Notes: a model not told the origin generated them from the letters alone. A DNA stretch of 34,793 nucleotides from Bacteroidota bacterium (GCA_018267675.1 JAFDYA010000126.1:1-34793), one strand, 5' to 3'; numbered from the stretch's first letter, positions 1 to 9,154 are shown. A program made the numbers and translations.

Positions 1-2441
1 CACTCCACCTGACCGCTGTTTATAGTGGCACTATAAACCATGAATGGTTTTGGGCGATAGACAACCACTTTGACCAAAATGATCCGGTAAACCTACCAAC
101 CAAAGACAGCTTATTTACCATAACCGGGCTACATAAAGCCGCACTTTATGTAAAGACTTACGGTCGTTGCTATGATTCTGTTGTAAAAGACAGTATTGTT
201 GATGCCCACCCAGTAGCCGGATTTACGGCAAGTCCCATTATCGGCTGCACACCCCTGAGTGTCAATTTCAAGGACACTACTCAGTACACTATAGGCACCG
301 AACGAGATCATGTTTTTTGGGATTTTGGGAATGGAGATACGGCAACAGTAAGTACTCAGAACACCAATGAGCTCTATCCTGTCGCCGGTATTTTCAACAT
401 CAAACAGGTAGTCACGGATTGGATAGGATGCAAAGATTCTGTCCTACTCACGAATTATATTGAAGCCCGAAAGCCAAGTGCTTACTTCGTGGTTAAGAAA
501 CTAAATGGATGCATTGGAGAAACCTTCAATTTCACCAATCTTTCGGTGGGAGCTACTCGCAACTTGGCCACATATTGGAGTTTTGGAGATGGCGATTCAG
601 CCAGCAGCTTCAATGCTAATCATGCGTACAGCGATACAGGAAAATTTGTGGTAAAAATGGTCGTGATGGACAGCACAGGCTGTAGGGACACAATGCAAAA
701 AACAATTAGCATCACGAAGCCTCATGCTGGATTCACCCTAAGTGACACCATCGCTATTTGCCCTCCGCTCATCGTCAACTTCCATTCCACCTCGACCGGC
801 GGCAGCAATTATCATTGGGATTTTAAGAACACAGGTACCTCAAGCTTTGTAAACCCTTCCAGCACCTTTGCTACTCCTGGTGTCTATCCGGTAACACTCA
901 TTGTTACTGATGGCAATGGTTGTACCGATACTGCGATCAATTCGGTTCGGGTTTTAGGTTATTCGGGAGCATTTAGCTATCCCGGAAATATTGGCTGTGT
1001 TCCTTTCACTGTTTCTTTTGTTTCAAAAGTCAATTCTGTCGACTCTATTATTTGGGACTTCGCCGATGGCTATATTGATAAGTCAAATGGACTAACGATA
1101 AGCCATACCTACCAAACACCCGGAGCCTATATACCTAAGCTCAGCTTTATCGACAAAAAATCGGGTTGTATGTCTGCAAGCGTTGGCCTAGACACTATTA
1201 AAATTGATGCGGTAATTGCCGGCTTTAAAGCCTCAACCCCCTGTGAGCAATCGGCAACACAATTGGTAGATACGTCCTTTAGCTTTTTCTCCGCAATGAA
1301 AGATTGGCGTTGGGATTTTGGGAGTTCAGGGAGTGCTATTGGCAATCCAGTCACCAAAAATTATCCTGCTGCAGGAAAATATTTTGTAACGCTTAAGGCC
1401 ACCAACGCTACTGGGTGCAAAGACTCCATCACTCAAGAAATTACTATCTATCCACTACCTATTGTACGTGCTATGGACGACACGGCTATTTGCATTCCCG
1501 ATGGAATAAATCTTCTTGCCACAGGTGCAAAAAATTACTCTTGGACACCGGTCAATTTCTTAAGCTGTACTAATTGTAACTACCCAATTGCTGCACCCAA
1601 TATCCCCACCACTTTTAAAGTAGTGGGTACAGACAGCAATGGCTGCAAAAACACTGATACCCTCCATATCGGCATTCAGACTAAAACCACATTTGTTATC
1701 AATCCGAAGATGGAGATCTGTCTGGGGGATAGTATTCGACTCTTTGCTGCTGGTGCTACTGTCTATTCTTGGACGCCGTTTGATGGCCTAGATAGCCCCA
1801 ATATTGCACAACCTCTTGCCAGTCCTAAGACCAATACCATTTATGTAGTAACAGCAAAGGAAGGCTCCTGTGCAGCGAGCGACCAAAAAGTTACCGTAAG
1901 CGTCCACCCACTTCCAATTGTGGATGCTGGTGGCGATCTAAAAATCGTAGCAGGAAAAAGTGCCTTACTTCAAGCGAGTGGCTTTGGAATCTCCCATGTA
2001 AAATGGGATGCCGATTCAACTTTATCTTGTCTTGATTGCTTTGCACCCGAGGCCAAACCCAAATTGACCACCACCTATAAAATCACGGCCTACAACGAAT
2101 TTGGATGTACCAGTACAGACAGTGTTACCGTAGTGGTACTTTGTGATGGAAGTCAGCTCTTCATCCCGAATACATTTTCGCCCAATGGCGACGGCAACAA
2201 TGATGTCTTCTTCCCGCGTGGGGAAGGTATTCAGCTCATTCGATCGTTCCGGATTTATAATCGTTGGGGAGAATTGATGTTTGCAAGAGAAAATGTGCCC
2301 GTCAACGACGCTTCGGCAGGTTGGGACGGGCTTCATAATGGGAAAATATTAAGCCCCGATGTGTTTGTCTATATTCTAGAAGCCAATTGCTCATCAGGTG
2401 CTCCGATTGTGTTCAAGGGAGACATCACGCTACTGAAATAG
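1..2441 (+). CDS. PKD-repeat surface protein with type B T9SS sorting domain (5' partial)
   Basis: The frame is open from base 3 to the stop at 2439-2441, so the gene begins before the window; the ATG at 489 is internal. The visible 812 residues carry at least five PKD-type repeats, each centred on a W-(D/S)-F-G/A-(D/N)-G core, at about residues 103, 192, 272, 351 and 436. Two or three Ig-like modules with YSWTP and SCxxC signatures follow. The last 94 residues (from about 719) form the gliding-motility-associated C-terminal domain: FIPNTFSPNGDGNNDVF, then FRIYNRWGELMF and a WDG motif. In this family that domain directs export by the type IX secretion system and attachment at the cell surface (type B cargo). 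A large adhesin or matrix protein is likely; the ligand is unknown. The neighbouring tuf gene runs convergently. Confidence 0.93.
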   Translation, partial: LHLTAVYSGTINHEWFWAIDNHFDQNDPVNLPTKDSLFTITGLHKAALYVKTYGRCYDSVVKDSIVDAHPVAGFTASPIIGCTPLSVNFKDTTQYTIGTERDHVFWDFGNGDTATVSTQNTNELYPVAGIFNIKQVVTDWIGCKDSVLLTNYIEARKPSAYFVVKKLNGCIGETFNFTNLSVGATRNLATYWSFGDGDSASSFNANHAYSDTGKFVVKMVVMDSTGCRDTMQKTISITKPHAGFTLSDTIAICPPLIVNFHSTSTGGSNYHWDFKNTGTSSFVNPSSTFATPGVYPVTLIVTDGNGCTDTAINSVRVLGYSGAFSYPGNIGCVPFTVSFVSKVNSVDSIIWDFADGYIDKSNGLTISHTYQTPGAYIPKLSFIDKKSGCMSASVGLDTIKIDAVIAGFKASTPCEQSATQLVDTSFSFFSAMKDWRWDFGSSGSAIGNPVTKNYPAAGKYFVTLKATNATGCKDSITQEITIYPLPIVRAMDDTAICIPDGINLLATGAKNYSWTPVNFLSCTNCNYPIAAPNIPTTFKVVGTDSNGCKNTDTLHIGIQTKTTFVINPKMEICLGDSIRLFAAGATVYSWTPFDGLDSPNIAQPLASPKTNTIYVVTAKEGSCAASDQKVTVSVHPLPIVDAGGDLKIVAGKSALLQASGFGISHVKWDADSTLSCLDCFAPEAKPKLTTTYKITAYNEFGCTSTDSVTVVVLCDGSQLFIPNTFSPNGDGNNDVFFPRGEGIQLIRSFRIYNRWGELMFARENVPVNDASAGWDGLHNGKILSPDVFVYILEANCSSGAPIVFKGDITLLK

Positions 2442-2595
2442 GTCCGGAATACAAGCAATTTTACTGGAAACACACTTGCAGCCTGATATTGCCCGGGCAC
2501 ATTTTGTTGCCATAGAACACTATTTCCAAATGCAAGCGACTATAAAAATAAAGCTGAGATTTTGCAGGGGCTTAATGCCAAAAAAGTCAGGACAA

Positions 2596-2630
2596 TAAAA
2601 AACGCTCGTTCCAAACGAGGAACGAGCGTT
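2596..2630 (-). terminator. Rho-independent terminator of tuf
   Basis: On the minus strand, 22 nt after the tuf stop, a perfect 12-bp stem (AACGCTCGTTCC paired with GGAACGAGCGTT) encloses a 6-nt loop and is followed directly by a T run (2596-2600). It ends the tRNA-tuf transcript and shields it from the convergent surface-protein gene. Confidence 0.93.
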
Positions 2631-2651
2631 CAATAAAAGAGCTAAAAAAGC

Positions 2652-3839
2652 TTACTTGATAATTTCAGTAACCTGACCGGCGCCTACTGTACGGCCACCT
2701 TCACGGATAGCGAACTTAAGACCCTTGTCCATCGCGATAGGCGCGATCAACTTCACAGAAAGGTTAACGTTGTCACCAGGCATTACCATTTCCACACCTT
2801 CTGGCAACTGGCACTCACCAGTCACGTCAGTAGTACGGAAATAGAACTGAGGGCGATACTTGTTGAAGAATGGCGTGTGGCGACCACCTTCGTCCTTAGA
2901 AAGAACGTAAACTTCACCCTTGAACTCAGTATGTGGCGTAATTGATTTTGGAGCGCAGATAACCATACCACGACGGATATCCTTCTTTTCAATACCGCGG
3001 AGCAAAAGACCAGCATTGTCACCAGCTTCACCACGATCCAAAAGTTTCTTAAACATTTCCACACCAGTACAAGTAGAAGTAAGTGGAGCGTCATTGAAAC
3101 CAACGATTTCAACTGCATCATTCACTTTAATTACACCGCGCTCGATACGACCGGTAGCTACGGTACCACGACCAGTGATCGTGAACACGTCTTCTACAGA
3201 CATCAAGAAAGGCTGATCTACTGGACGAGGAGGCAATGGGATGTAGCTATCTACAGCGTCCATCAATTCATTGATTGCGGCCACCCATTTTTCTTCACCG
3301 GCAAGAGCGCCAGTTGCAGAACCCTTGACAATTGGTGTGTTGTCGCCGTCGAAGTCATTCTTAGAAAGCAATTCGCGGATTTCCAACTCTACAAGTTCCA
3401 AAAGTTCAGGATCTTCAACCAAGTCCACTTTATTCATGAAGACTACGATCTTAGGTACACCTACTTGCTTAGCAAGAAGGATGTGCTCGCGGGTCTGAGG
3501 CATTGGACCATCAGTTGCGGCAACTACCAAGATAGCGCCGTCCATTTGGGCAGCACCGGTAATCATGTTCTTTACGTAGTCGGCGTGACCAGGGCAGTCC
3601 ACGTGTGCGTAGTGACGCGTATCTGTTTGATACTCTACGTGAGCTGTATTGATGGTAATACCGCGTTCTTTTTCTTCAGGAGCTGCGTCGATTTCGTCGT
3701 AGCCTTTTACTGCGGCCAATCCTCTTTTTGCAAGGGTGGTAGTGATGGCAGCCGTCAGCGTGGTTTTACCGTGATCCACGTGGCCGATTGTGCCGATGTT
3801 AACGTGCGGTTTCTCCCGCTTAAAGGTCTCTTTTGCCAT
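2652..3839 (-). CDS. tuf: Elongation factor Tu
   Basis: EF-Tu delivers aminoacyl-tRNA to the ribosome in a GTP-dependent manner. The 395-residue length is normal. GTPase motifs are intact: GHVDHGKT at residues 19-26, DCPGH at 82-86 and NKVD at 137-140. Domains 2 and 3 follow, with the usual ending around [10 protein letters not shown]. The ATG start gives the standard [21 protein letters not shown]-terminus; no Shine-Dalgarno is seen, as usual for Bacteroidota. Four tRNA genes lie upstream on the same strand, and a strong terminator follows. The gene usually found next, secE, is absent: the next gene is a convergent surface protein. Confidence 0.99.
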   Translation of the reverse strand: MAKETFKREKPHVNIGTIGHVDHGKTTLTAAITTTLAKRGLAAVKGYDEIDAAPEEKERGITINTAHVEYQTDTRHYAHVDCPGHADYVKNMITGAAQMDGAILVVAATDGPMPQTREHILLAKQVGVPKIVVFMNKVDLVEDPELLELVELEIRELLSKNDFDGDNTPIVKGSATGALAGEEKWVAAINELMDAVDSYIPLPPRPVDQPFLMSVEDVFTITGRGTVATGRIERGVIKVNDAVEIVGFNDAPLTSTCTGVEMFKKLLDRGEAGDNAGLLLRGIEKKDIRRGMVICAPKSITPHTEFKGEVYVLSKDEGGRHTPFFNKYRPQFYFRTTDVTGECQLPEGVEMVMPGDNVNLSVKLIAPIAMDKGLKFAIREGGRTVGAGQVTEIIK

Positions 3840-3894
3840 GTTGCTGTTGAGTTTTTAAAAAAATAGTTGCTTGATAAAATAATTTTAGCGGGTG

Positions 3895-3902
3895 CGAAAG
3901 TA
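3895..3902 (-). promoter_or_regulatory. Possible -7 box for tuf
   Basis: TACTTTCG on the minus strand, about 56 nt upstream of the tuf ATG, matches the Bacteroidota -7 box TAnnTTTG at seven of eight positions. The nearest TTTG (3915-3918) is only 12 nt away, shorter than the usual spacing of about 20, so this is tentative. tuf may also be read through from the tRNA promoter. Confidence 0.35.
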
Positions 3903-4007
3903 GGAAAAACATTTCAAATTCATCACGCGAAGAAAAAATTTTTAGAAATGTTTCTAGTTAAAATGAAATAATGCCGCCCTAGAGCAGCATTATTACGAAA
4001 ATTTTTG

Positions 4008-4079
<72 letters not shown>

Positions 4080-4148
4080 AATCCGATTTGAAGGATACTC
4101 AATCAAAACTTGACCGATACCAAGAAAAATTCAAATTCTGGATTAAAG

Positions 4149-4221
4149 AGCGGGAGACTGGGTTCGAACCTGCGACCTATAGCTTGGAAGGCTATCGCTC
4201 TACCAACTGAGCTACTCCCGC
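4149..4221 (-). tRNA. tRNA-Gly (anticodon TCC)
   Basis: Minus-strand cloverleaf: acceptor GCGGGAG/CTCCCGC, anticodon stem ATAGC/GCTAT with loop CTTCCAA (anticodon TCC), T loop TTCGAAC. The T stem GCAGG/CCAGT has an A-A mismatch at its third pair and a G-T end pair, which is unusual. CCA is not encoded. It lies third in the tRNA cluster, in the position of glyT in E. coli. Confidence 0.95.
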
Positions 4222-4281
4222 TAATCAATGCTTCCTTGCGACTATGCCTAAAAGCGCATGAAAGAGGCATTGAAAAAAACG

Positions 4282-4364
4282 TGGGCAGGGTAGGGTTCGA
4301 ACCTACGTACACTTGCGTGAGCAGATTTACAGTCTGCCGCCTTTAACCACTCGGCCACCTACCC
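4282..4364 (-). tRNA. tRNA-Tyr (anticodon GTA)
   Basis: Minus-strand class II tRNA of 83 nt with a long variable arm. The acceptor GGGTAGG pairs with CCTGCCC (one T-G wobble). The anticodon stem GCAGA/TCTGC encloses CTGTAAA (anticodon GTA), and the T loop is TTCGAAC. Second gene of the cluster. Confidence 0.97.
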
Positions 4365-4391
4365 AGTTTATTCAACACAAAAATATAAAAG

Positions 4392-4464
4392 AGCCGCTTG
4401 CCGGAATCGAACCAGCGACCTACTGATTACAAATCAGTTGCTCTACCAGCTGAGCTAAAGCGGC
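4392..4464 (-). tRNA. tRNA-Thr (anticodon TGT)
   Basis: Minus-strand cloverleaf: acceptor GCCGCTT/AAGCGGC, anticodon stem ACTGA/TCAGT with loop TTTGTAA (anticodon TGT), T loop TTCGATT. It is the first gene of the tRNA-tuf cluster, about 58 nt downstream of the promoter at 4522-4553. Confidence 0.96.
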
Positions 4465-4876
4465 CTGTTATTTTCTGCTAAAAATGAAGAACTTCTGTAC
4501 CCCTGTTTTATCAAGGGACGGCAAAAGTAAAGGCAAGTTTTTTTTTGAGCAAATTTTTATTTCCGCCGTACTATATTCTTGAGTGAATTGTCCAAAAAAT
4601 CAATCTAACAACCTGATTATCAATTTGAAAATTTTTTTCTAAAATACCACTTTTTAGGTGATTCCATTTTGATGCCGCTACCTTTATTGCGTAGGAATAC
4701 CCCAAATAACAACTGCCTTCCTAGTATGGCTTTTGCTTAGTCTTTTTCCTTTGTAAGCTTGCCGAATTGAAGGACGGCTACAAGTATTCCTAAACACTGG
4801 GACAACTACCCTTTCAACGCTAGCAAATCCGCCTCAACTTTTACCTTCGCAACAACATCAAATCCTGATTTTAGCC
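4465..4876. other. Intergenic region between divergent tRNA cluster and membrane-protein gene
   Basis: This AT-rich stretch of about 410 nt has no credible reading frame. It contains the minus-strand promoter of the tRNA cluster and, at 4842-4849, TACCTTCG, a seven-of-eight match to the -7 box for the plus-strand gene that starts at 4877. The central part (about 4560-4800) shows no recognisable feature. Confidence 0.7.
4522..4553 (-). promoter_or_regulatory. Bacteroidota-type promoter of the tRNA-tuf cluster
   Basis: On the minus strand, TTTG (4550-4553) is followed after exactly 20 nt by TACTTTTG (4522-4529), a perfect match to the Bacteroidota -33/-7 promoter (TTTG, about 20 nt, TAnnTTTG). 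The spacer contains a run of nine A. It lies just upstream of tRNA-Thr(TGT) and is the clearest promoter in the window. Confidence 0.85.
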
Positions 4877-6328
4877 TTGCCCCGACCGGAAAAGAAATCA
4901 ACAATTGGCACAAAACTAGCTGCCTTTCTCCTTGTACTTTGTACCGGCGTCGGCATCGCGACTCTTTTGTCACTTTGCGTATTTGCGCATCCTGCCGGTG
5001 ATGATTTTGGCAATGTTCGGTGGACCAACTGGTGGCATTTCCAGCAACATGCTTATTTCAACTGGACCGGAAGATTTTTTAGCACCGCAATCATCTCCTT
5101 AAATCCCATTCATTGGCATTCATTGTTAGGATATCGTCTTGGAGCCGCCGGACTAATTTTAGCCTTTAGCAGTGCTGTCCTTTATTTTACCTACCGGACA
5201 ATTAGCGCATGCGGCTGGGCAAGCAGGGCATTATACCTAATTATCGGATGCAGTACCCTACTCCTTTTGCTCAACAACCTAGACTCCCTTACCGAGGGAT
5301 TTTACTGGTTCTGTGGTGCCATGAGTTATACCCTTCCCACGATTCTTCTGCTTGCCGCGCTCACTTCAAATATTCATTTGTTGACGCAAACCACAAAGCA
5401 GCCGGGCAAGCGGTACTTTGTCCTTAATAGCCTACTCCTTATAGCCACTGTAGGGTCCAATGAAACCATAATCCCCATTGCCGGGCTGGCAATCTGCTTG
5501 CTTTTACTCCATTCCGATTTGAGCTTCCAAAAGAGGCGAAGCCAATTTTACGCGACACTTTTGTTCGTGTTACTTTTTTCGGCAGTGATCGCGATTATTG
5601 CTCCTGGAAATTTTGTGCGCCTACACATGAGCCATCGTCTTTCCTGGGATATAGTACCTGCTTGGCTGGACTGGACTTGGCGCTATTTCGTCGCCGCCAT
5701 TTTTGATACCGCATTTTTACTGTATGCCGCCGCTATCCTATTCTTCAGCCGATTCATAGCATTTCAAAAAAGCAAAACTCCGATAATCGTCCTATTTACT
5801 CTTCCGGGTATCGTCTTGCTTCTGTGCACCTTCCCAAGTTTTTGGAGTATGGGCAAACAGCCGCCCTACCGCGCACTAAACGTGGGCTATACCTTTTTTG
5901 TTTGTACGACACTCCCACTACTCTTGAAAATCGGAGCATTATTGCAAGACTTTGATCTCAATAGGGCTTTGAATAAAAAAACACTAAGTAATTCAGTAGT
6001 TATCCTGTTGCTGTTTGTTGCCGGTCTCAGACTGGACAAACACCAAGTACACAAATCCAATTTCTACATTGCCTTCCATGGGATAGCACAAAAAATCCCA
6101 CAGCAATTTGATGCATTCCTTGAGGAAAGATATGCGCTAGTCAAGGCAAGTAGCTTAGACACCGTATTTGTCCAAAGTATCCCACAGAAGCGCGGAAATT
6201 TGCTCTTTTTCTCTGACCTCAATAGGGACTCTAAAAAATTCCCTAATCCAGATTTTGCCGCTTGGCTAGGTGCTCGGAATGTAGCCCTACTCCCCGCGCG
6301 CAATTCGGATACAACCTTCATCCACTAA
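4877..6328 (+). CDS. Polytopic membrane protein, DUF6056/GT-C-like
   Basis: The 483-residue protein has a charged N-terminus (MPRPEKKS) and then about ten hydrophobic segments, beginning near residues 13-36, 82-103, 109-130, 141-165, 182-210 and 225-245. The stretch after the first segment, HPAGDDFGN...YFNWTGRFF, has an acidic pair and a W-x-GRF motif. These recall DUF6056 proteins and the first loop of GT-C glycosyltransferases, but the family call is from memory. About 125 mostly soluble residues close the protein. A role in surface glycan transfer is an inference. The start is a TTG 28 nt after a possible -7 box (4842-4849); no in-frame ATG is available nearby. The RNA methyltransferase gene begins 12 nt downstream and may be co-transcribed. 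Confidence 0.8.
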   Translation: MPRPEKKSTIGTKLAAFLLVLCTGVGIATLLSLCVFAHPAGDDFGNVRWTNWWHFQQHAYFNWTGRFFSTAIISLNPIHWHSLLGYRLGAAGLILAFSSAVLYFTYRTISACGWASRALYLIIGCSTLLLLLNNLDSLTEGFYWFCGAMSYTLPTILLLAALTSNIHLLTQTTKQPGKRYFVLNSLLLIATVGSNETIIPIAGLAICLLLLHSDLSFQKRRSQFYATLLFVLLFSAVIAIIAPGNFVRLHMSHRLSWDIVPAWLDWTWRYFVAAIFDTAFLLYAAAILFFSRFIAFQKSKTPIIVLFTLPGIVLLLCTFPSFWSMGKQPPYRALNVGYTFFVCTTLPLLLKIGALLQDFDLNRALNKKTLSNSVVILLLFVAGLRLDKHQVHKSNFYIAFHGIAQKIPQQFDAFLEERYALVKASSLDTVFVQSIPQKRGNLLFFSDLNRDSKKFPNPDFAAWLGARNVALLPARNSDTTFIH

Positions 6329-6340
6329 GCTATCCAGACA

Positions 6341-6871
6341 ATGTTTATAAAGAAGAGCATGACCGAACTCGGACGCAAGACCGATATGGAAACCAGAACG
6401 AATCCGGAACACGATATCTTACTCATCTTAGATAATGTACGGAGCATGCATAATGTTGGCTCAGCATTTAGAACCGCTGATGCATTTGGACTAGCCGGTA
6501 TTTATCTCTGTGGTTATACCCCGCGCCCGCCACATCGTGATATCCACAAGACGGCCCTAGGTGCAGAAAATAGTGTTGCCTGGCAACATTTTGATCATAC
6601 CAGCGTAGCACTTGGCCGAGCAAAAGCACTAGGATATACACTCATTGCAGTAGAGCAAACACTTGGAAGTACTGAACTCAACAAATGCACAATTGCACAA
6701 AACAGTAAAGTAGCCTTGATATTTGGCAATGAAGTGGAGGGGGTCAGCGATTATGCCTTGAGCCAAGTGGCTGCCGTTATGGAAATCCCTCAATTTGGCA
6801 GCAAGCATTCGCTCAATATTTCAGTAAGTATCGGTGTGGTTCTCTGGGAAATAATACGTCAAAAATCCTAA
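6341..6871 (+). CDS. SpoU/TrmH-family RNA 2'-O-methyltransferase
   Basis: This is a SPOUT-class enzyme that would transfer a methyl group from S-adenosylmethionine to a ribose 2'-OH in tRNA or rRNA. All three SpoU motifs are visible in the 176 residues: NVGSAFRTADAFG (about 39-51), IFGNEVEGVS (about 127-136), and IPQFGSKHSLNISVSIGVV (about 149-167), which forms the cofactor knot. The start at 6341 is preferred because the N-terminal KKSMTELGRK matches the short helix seen at the same distance from the LDN(V/I)RS motif in Bacteroidota relatives; the ATG at 6359 is an alternative. The substrate nucleotide cannot be told from sequence. It lies 12 nt after the membrane-protein gene. Confidence 0.93.
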   Translation: MFIKKSMTELGRKTDMETRTNPEHDILLILDNVRSMHNVGSAFRTADAFGLAGIYLCGYTPRPPHRDIHKTALGAENSVAWQHFDHTSVALGRAKALGYTLIAVEQTLGSTELNKCTIAQNSKVALIFGNEVEGVSDYALSQVAAVMEIPQFGSKHSLNISVSIGVVLWEIIRQKS

Positions 6872-6943
6872 CAGGACCGTATTCATTATTTTGGATGCCA
6901 TTGTATGGTACTGTATTTTCAACCCTTCAAAAAAGTATATAAA

Positions 6944-7789
6944 ATGGATATAAGCGGCGGTAGTGAAAGTGAAAACATTGAAGATCGGAGGGGCTCCGGA
7001 GGTGGGCGACGGGTATTAGTAGGCGGCGGTATTGGCACCATTGCAATAGCTATCATAGCCTTACTCCTTGGTCAAAATCCGATGACGGTACTCAACAATA
7101 TCGGAAGTAGTCAGGCAACAAGCTATACACAACCGAGCAGTAATTCAGACCAAGACGATGCCGGAAAGCGCTTTGTAAGTGTGGTCCTTAAGGAGACAGA
7201 AGACGTTTGGACCGATATATTTCAGAGTATTGGCAGAACCTACGAGAAACCAACATTGGTGCTATTTAATGACCACGTGGAAGGGGGCTGTGGTAGTGCA
7301 TCATCACAAGTCGGGCCCTTCTATTGCCCACTTGATCAAAAAGTATATCTTGACCTTTCATTTTTTGATGAACTCAGCCAACGCTTTCATGCTTCTGGTG
7401 ATTTTGCAAAAGCATACGTAATTGCCCATGAAATTGGCCACCATGTCCAGAATCTTTTGGGCATTTCCGGTAAAGTGCACGAACTCCAACAACGAACCGA
7501 TGAAGTAGGCGCAAATAAACTATCAGTAAAACTGGAATTGCAGGCAGATTTCTTTGCTGGAGTGTGGGCGAAAAACTCCACGCGTTTAAAGATAAATGAA
7601 CGAGATATTGCTGACGCGCTCACCGCTGCTGCGGCAATTGGTGACGATGCGCTGCAAAGACAAGCGCAAGGCTATGTAGTACCGGACGCCTTCACTCATG
7701 GCACTTCAGAACAACGGATGTATTGGTTTAAGAAAGGCTGGCTAACCGGCGATATCAATCAAGGAGACACCTACGGAAATGCGCAATAG
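6944..7789 (+). CDS. Membrane-anchored neutral zinc metallopeptidase (YpfJ family)
   Basis: The 281-residue protein opens with the family signature ENIEDRRG. One membrane segment follows (about residues 24-42, VLVGGGIGTIAIAIIALLLG), then a polar linker and the peptidase domain. The zinc-binding motif HEIGHH is at about 162-167, with ELQADF at about 198-203 probably supplying the third ligand. The cysteines in GGCG and FYCP, also typical of the family, lie before it. The start at 6944 is chosen because the family begins just before the ExxNIEDRRG motif; the 13 upstream in-frame residues from 6905 look non-coding. The physiological substrate is unknown even for well-studied relatives. It stands alone, 72 nt after the methyltransferase gene. 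Confidence 0.93.
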   Translation: MDISGGSESENIEDRRGSGGGRRVLVGGGIGTIAIAIIALLLGQNPMTVLNNIGSSQATSYTQPSSNSDQDDAGKRFVSVVLKETEDVWTDIFQSIGRTYEKPTLVLFNDHVEGGCGSASSQVGPFYCPLDQKVYLDLSFFDELSQRFHASGDFAKAYVIAHEIGHHVQNLLGISGKVHELQQRTDEVGANKLSVKLELQADFFAGVWAKNSTRLKINERDIADALTAAAAIGDDALQRQAQGYVVPDAFTHGTSEQRMYWFKKGWLTGDINQGDTYGNAQ

Positions 7790-7956
7790 CACACCGCCAA
7801 GCAGCTATGTTGCGGGTATTACCAGAACTGTATCAATTGGGGGAATCAAACGATGAAACCCTGTACTGCAAAGCGTTTCAGAGCATTTTGTCTTTCTAAA
7901 TCCAGATTTTGCAGTAAGCTTCTCGCTGAATCATCCGGGCTAATTCTTTTTTAACC

Positions 7957-8985
7957 ATGAAGTCATTTGCGTCAGACAACTATGCCGGCGTACTACCTGA
8001 AGTGATGCAGGCATTGCAGGTAGCGAATTGGGAGCATAGCCGCGCCTATGGATCCGACGAAATCACTGCACGAACTATTGCATCTCTTCAAGAAATATTC
8101 GGAGGGATTGAGGATGTCTTGTTTGTATTCAATGGCACAGGAGCCAATGTCCTTTCGTTAAGTGCCGGCACCGCCAGCTATCAATCCATCATTTGTACCG
8201 ACTGCTCCCATATCTACAACGATGAAAGTTCTGCGCCGGAAAGCCTCACAGGATGTCGGGTGTTTGCCCTTCCTGCCGATGAGAAAGGGCAGCTTACCTG
8301 CCCCGAATTGTCCAAGAAATTGCAGCGGCAAGGAGATGTCCATTTTGCACAACCAGGCATTGTTTCAATCACGCAAACTACAGAATACGGAACGGTCTAT
8401 TTACCCAGCCAAATACATGCTATTTCCAGGCTGTGTAAGCAGCATAATTTATGGCTCCACATGGATGGCTCCAGATACTTCAATGCCGTTGCCCACTTGG
8501 GTTGTAGCCTGCCGGCCTTGAGCAAAGATTGCGGTATAGACATTCTTTCCCTTGGTGGTACTAAACTCGGATTAATGTTTGGCGAAGCGGTATTAGTCTT
8601 CAATAAAGAACTTGCAAGGCATATTCGCTATAAGCAAAAACAAGTACTACAACTTTATTCCAAAACCAGATTTATTGCTGCTCAATTTTCCGCACTATTG
8701 GAGGGTGAATTGTGGCGAAAAACAGCACTACAAGCCAATGCTATGGCCACTTTGCTCTCAGAGCAACTCAGCAACATCCCCAAAGTACAAATCACAAAAC
8801 CGGTAGAAGCCAATGCCGTATTCGCGAAAATACCCGCAGACTGGAATGAAGCTTTAATGGCTCAATTCCCCTTCTACGTGTGGCAAAACGAAGGCAATGA
8901 AGTGCGGCTGATGTGTAGTTGGGACACAACTATCGACGATGTCTCCCGTTTTGCCGAACTTGTTCGGCAACGGGCCAAGGAATAG
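7957..8985 (+). CDS. Low-specificity L-threonine aldolase-like PLP enzyme
   Basis: A fold-type I PLP enzyme of the beta-eliminating lyase / threonine aldolase family, expected to cleave threonine (or allo-threonine) to glycine and acetaldehyde in the cytosol. The 342-residue length fits. Visible signatures are the N-terminal SDNYAGVLPEVMQAL, the NGTGANVLSL cofactor loop (about 59-68), the HMDGSR motif (168-173, Asp170 to the pyridine nitrogen) and the PLP lysine Lys203 in SLGGTKLG. Exact substrate preference among 3-hydroxy amino acids is not readable. About 170 nt without signal separates it from the peptidase gene, so it may have its own promoter, though no clear -7 box was found. Confidence 0.93.
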   Translation: MKSFASDNYAGVLPEVMQALQVANWEHSRAYGSDEITARTIASLQEIFGGIEDVLFVFNGTGANVLSLSAGTASYQSIICTDCSHIYNDESSAPESLTGCRVFALPADEKGQLTCPELSKKLQRQGDVHFAQPGIVSITQTTEYGTVYLPSQIHAISRLCKQHNLWLHMDGSRYFNAVAHLGCSLPALSKDCGIDILSLGGTKLGLMFGEAVLVFNKELARHIRYKQKQVLQLYSKTRFIAAQFSALLEGELWRKTALQANAMATLLSEQLSNIPKVQITKPVEANAVFAKIPADWNEALMAQFPFYVWQNEGNEVRLMCSWDTTIDDVSRFAELVRQRAKE

Positions 8986-9049
8986 CATTACTACACTCCG
9001 CCATCATAGCCAATACAAAATCCAATACTAAAGTCGGCTATCAACAAAA

Positions 9050-9126
9050 TTGACTTGGGTCATATCACAGCTTGAGCAAACTCATACTCACCGAGAAGCG
9101 GGGTCATAATTAGCGACGAAGACCCC
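9050..9126 (+). promoter_or_regulatory. Inverted repeats upstream of the nitrite-reduction module
   Basis: Two dyads precede the -7 box at 9130. TTGAC-TTGG-GTCAT (9050-9063) resembles the spacing of Crp/Fnr-type sites (five-base half sites, four-base gap), with one half-site mismatch. GGGGTC (9100-9105) and GACCCC (9121-9126) form a perfect 6-bp inverted repeat with a 15-nt gap that covers the place where a -33 element should be. No TTTG -33 is present, which suits a promoter that needs an activator. The regulator is not identified. Confidence 0.35.
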
Positions 9127-9129
9127 TTC

Positions 9130-9137
9130 TACTTTTG
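9130..9137 (+). promoter_or_regulatory. -7 box of the nitrite-reduction module
   Basis: TACTTTTG is a perfect match to the Bacteroidota -7 box. It overlaps the GTG at 9137 that would otherwise be an upstream in-frame start, so translation must begin at the ATG at 9155. The predicted leader is about 15 nt. Confidence 0.65.
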
Positions 9138-9154
9138 TGTCAAATCACAGTAAG

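Noticed and set aside
3465..3866. Plus-strand open frame opposite tuf
   Set aside because: It lies antisense to the universally conserved GTPase domain of EF-Tu, so it is a by-product of that sequence.
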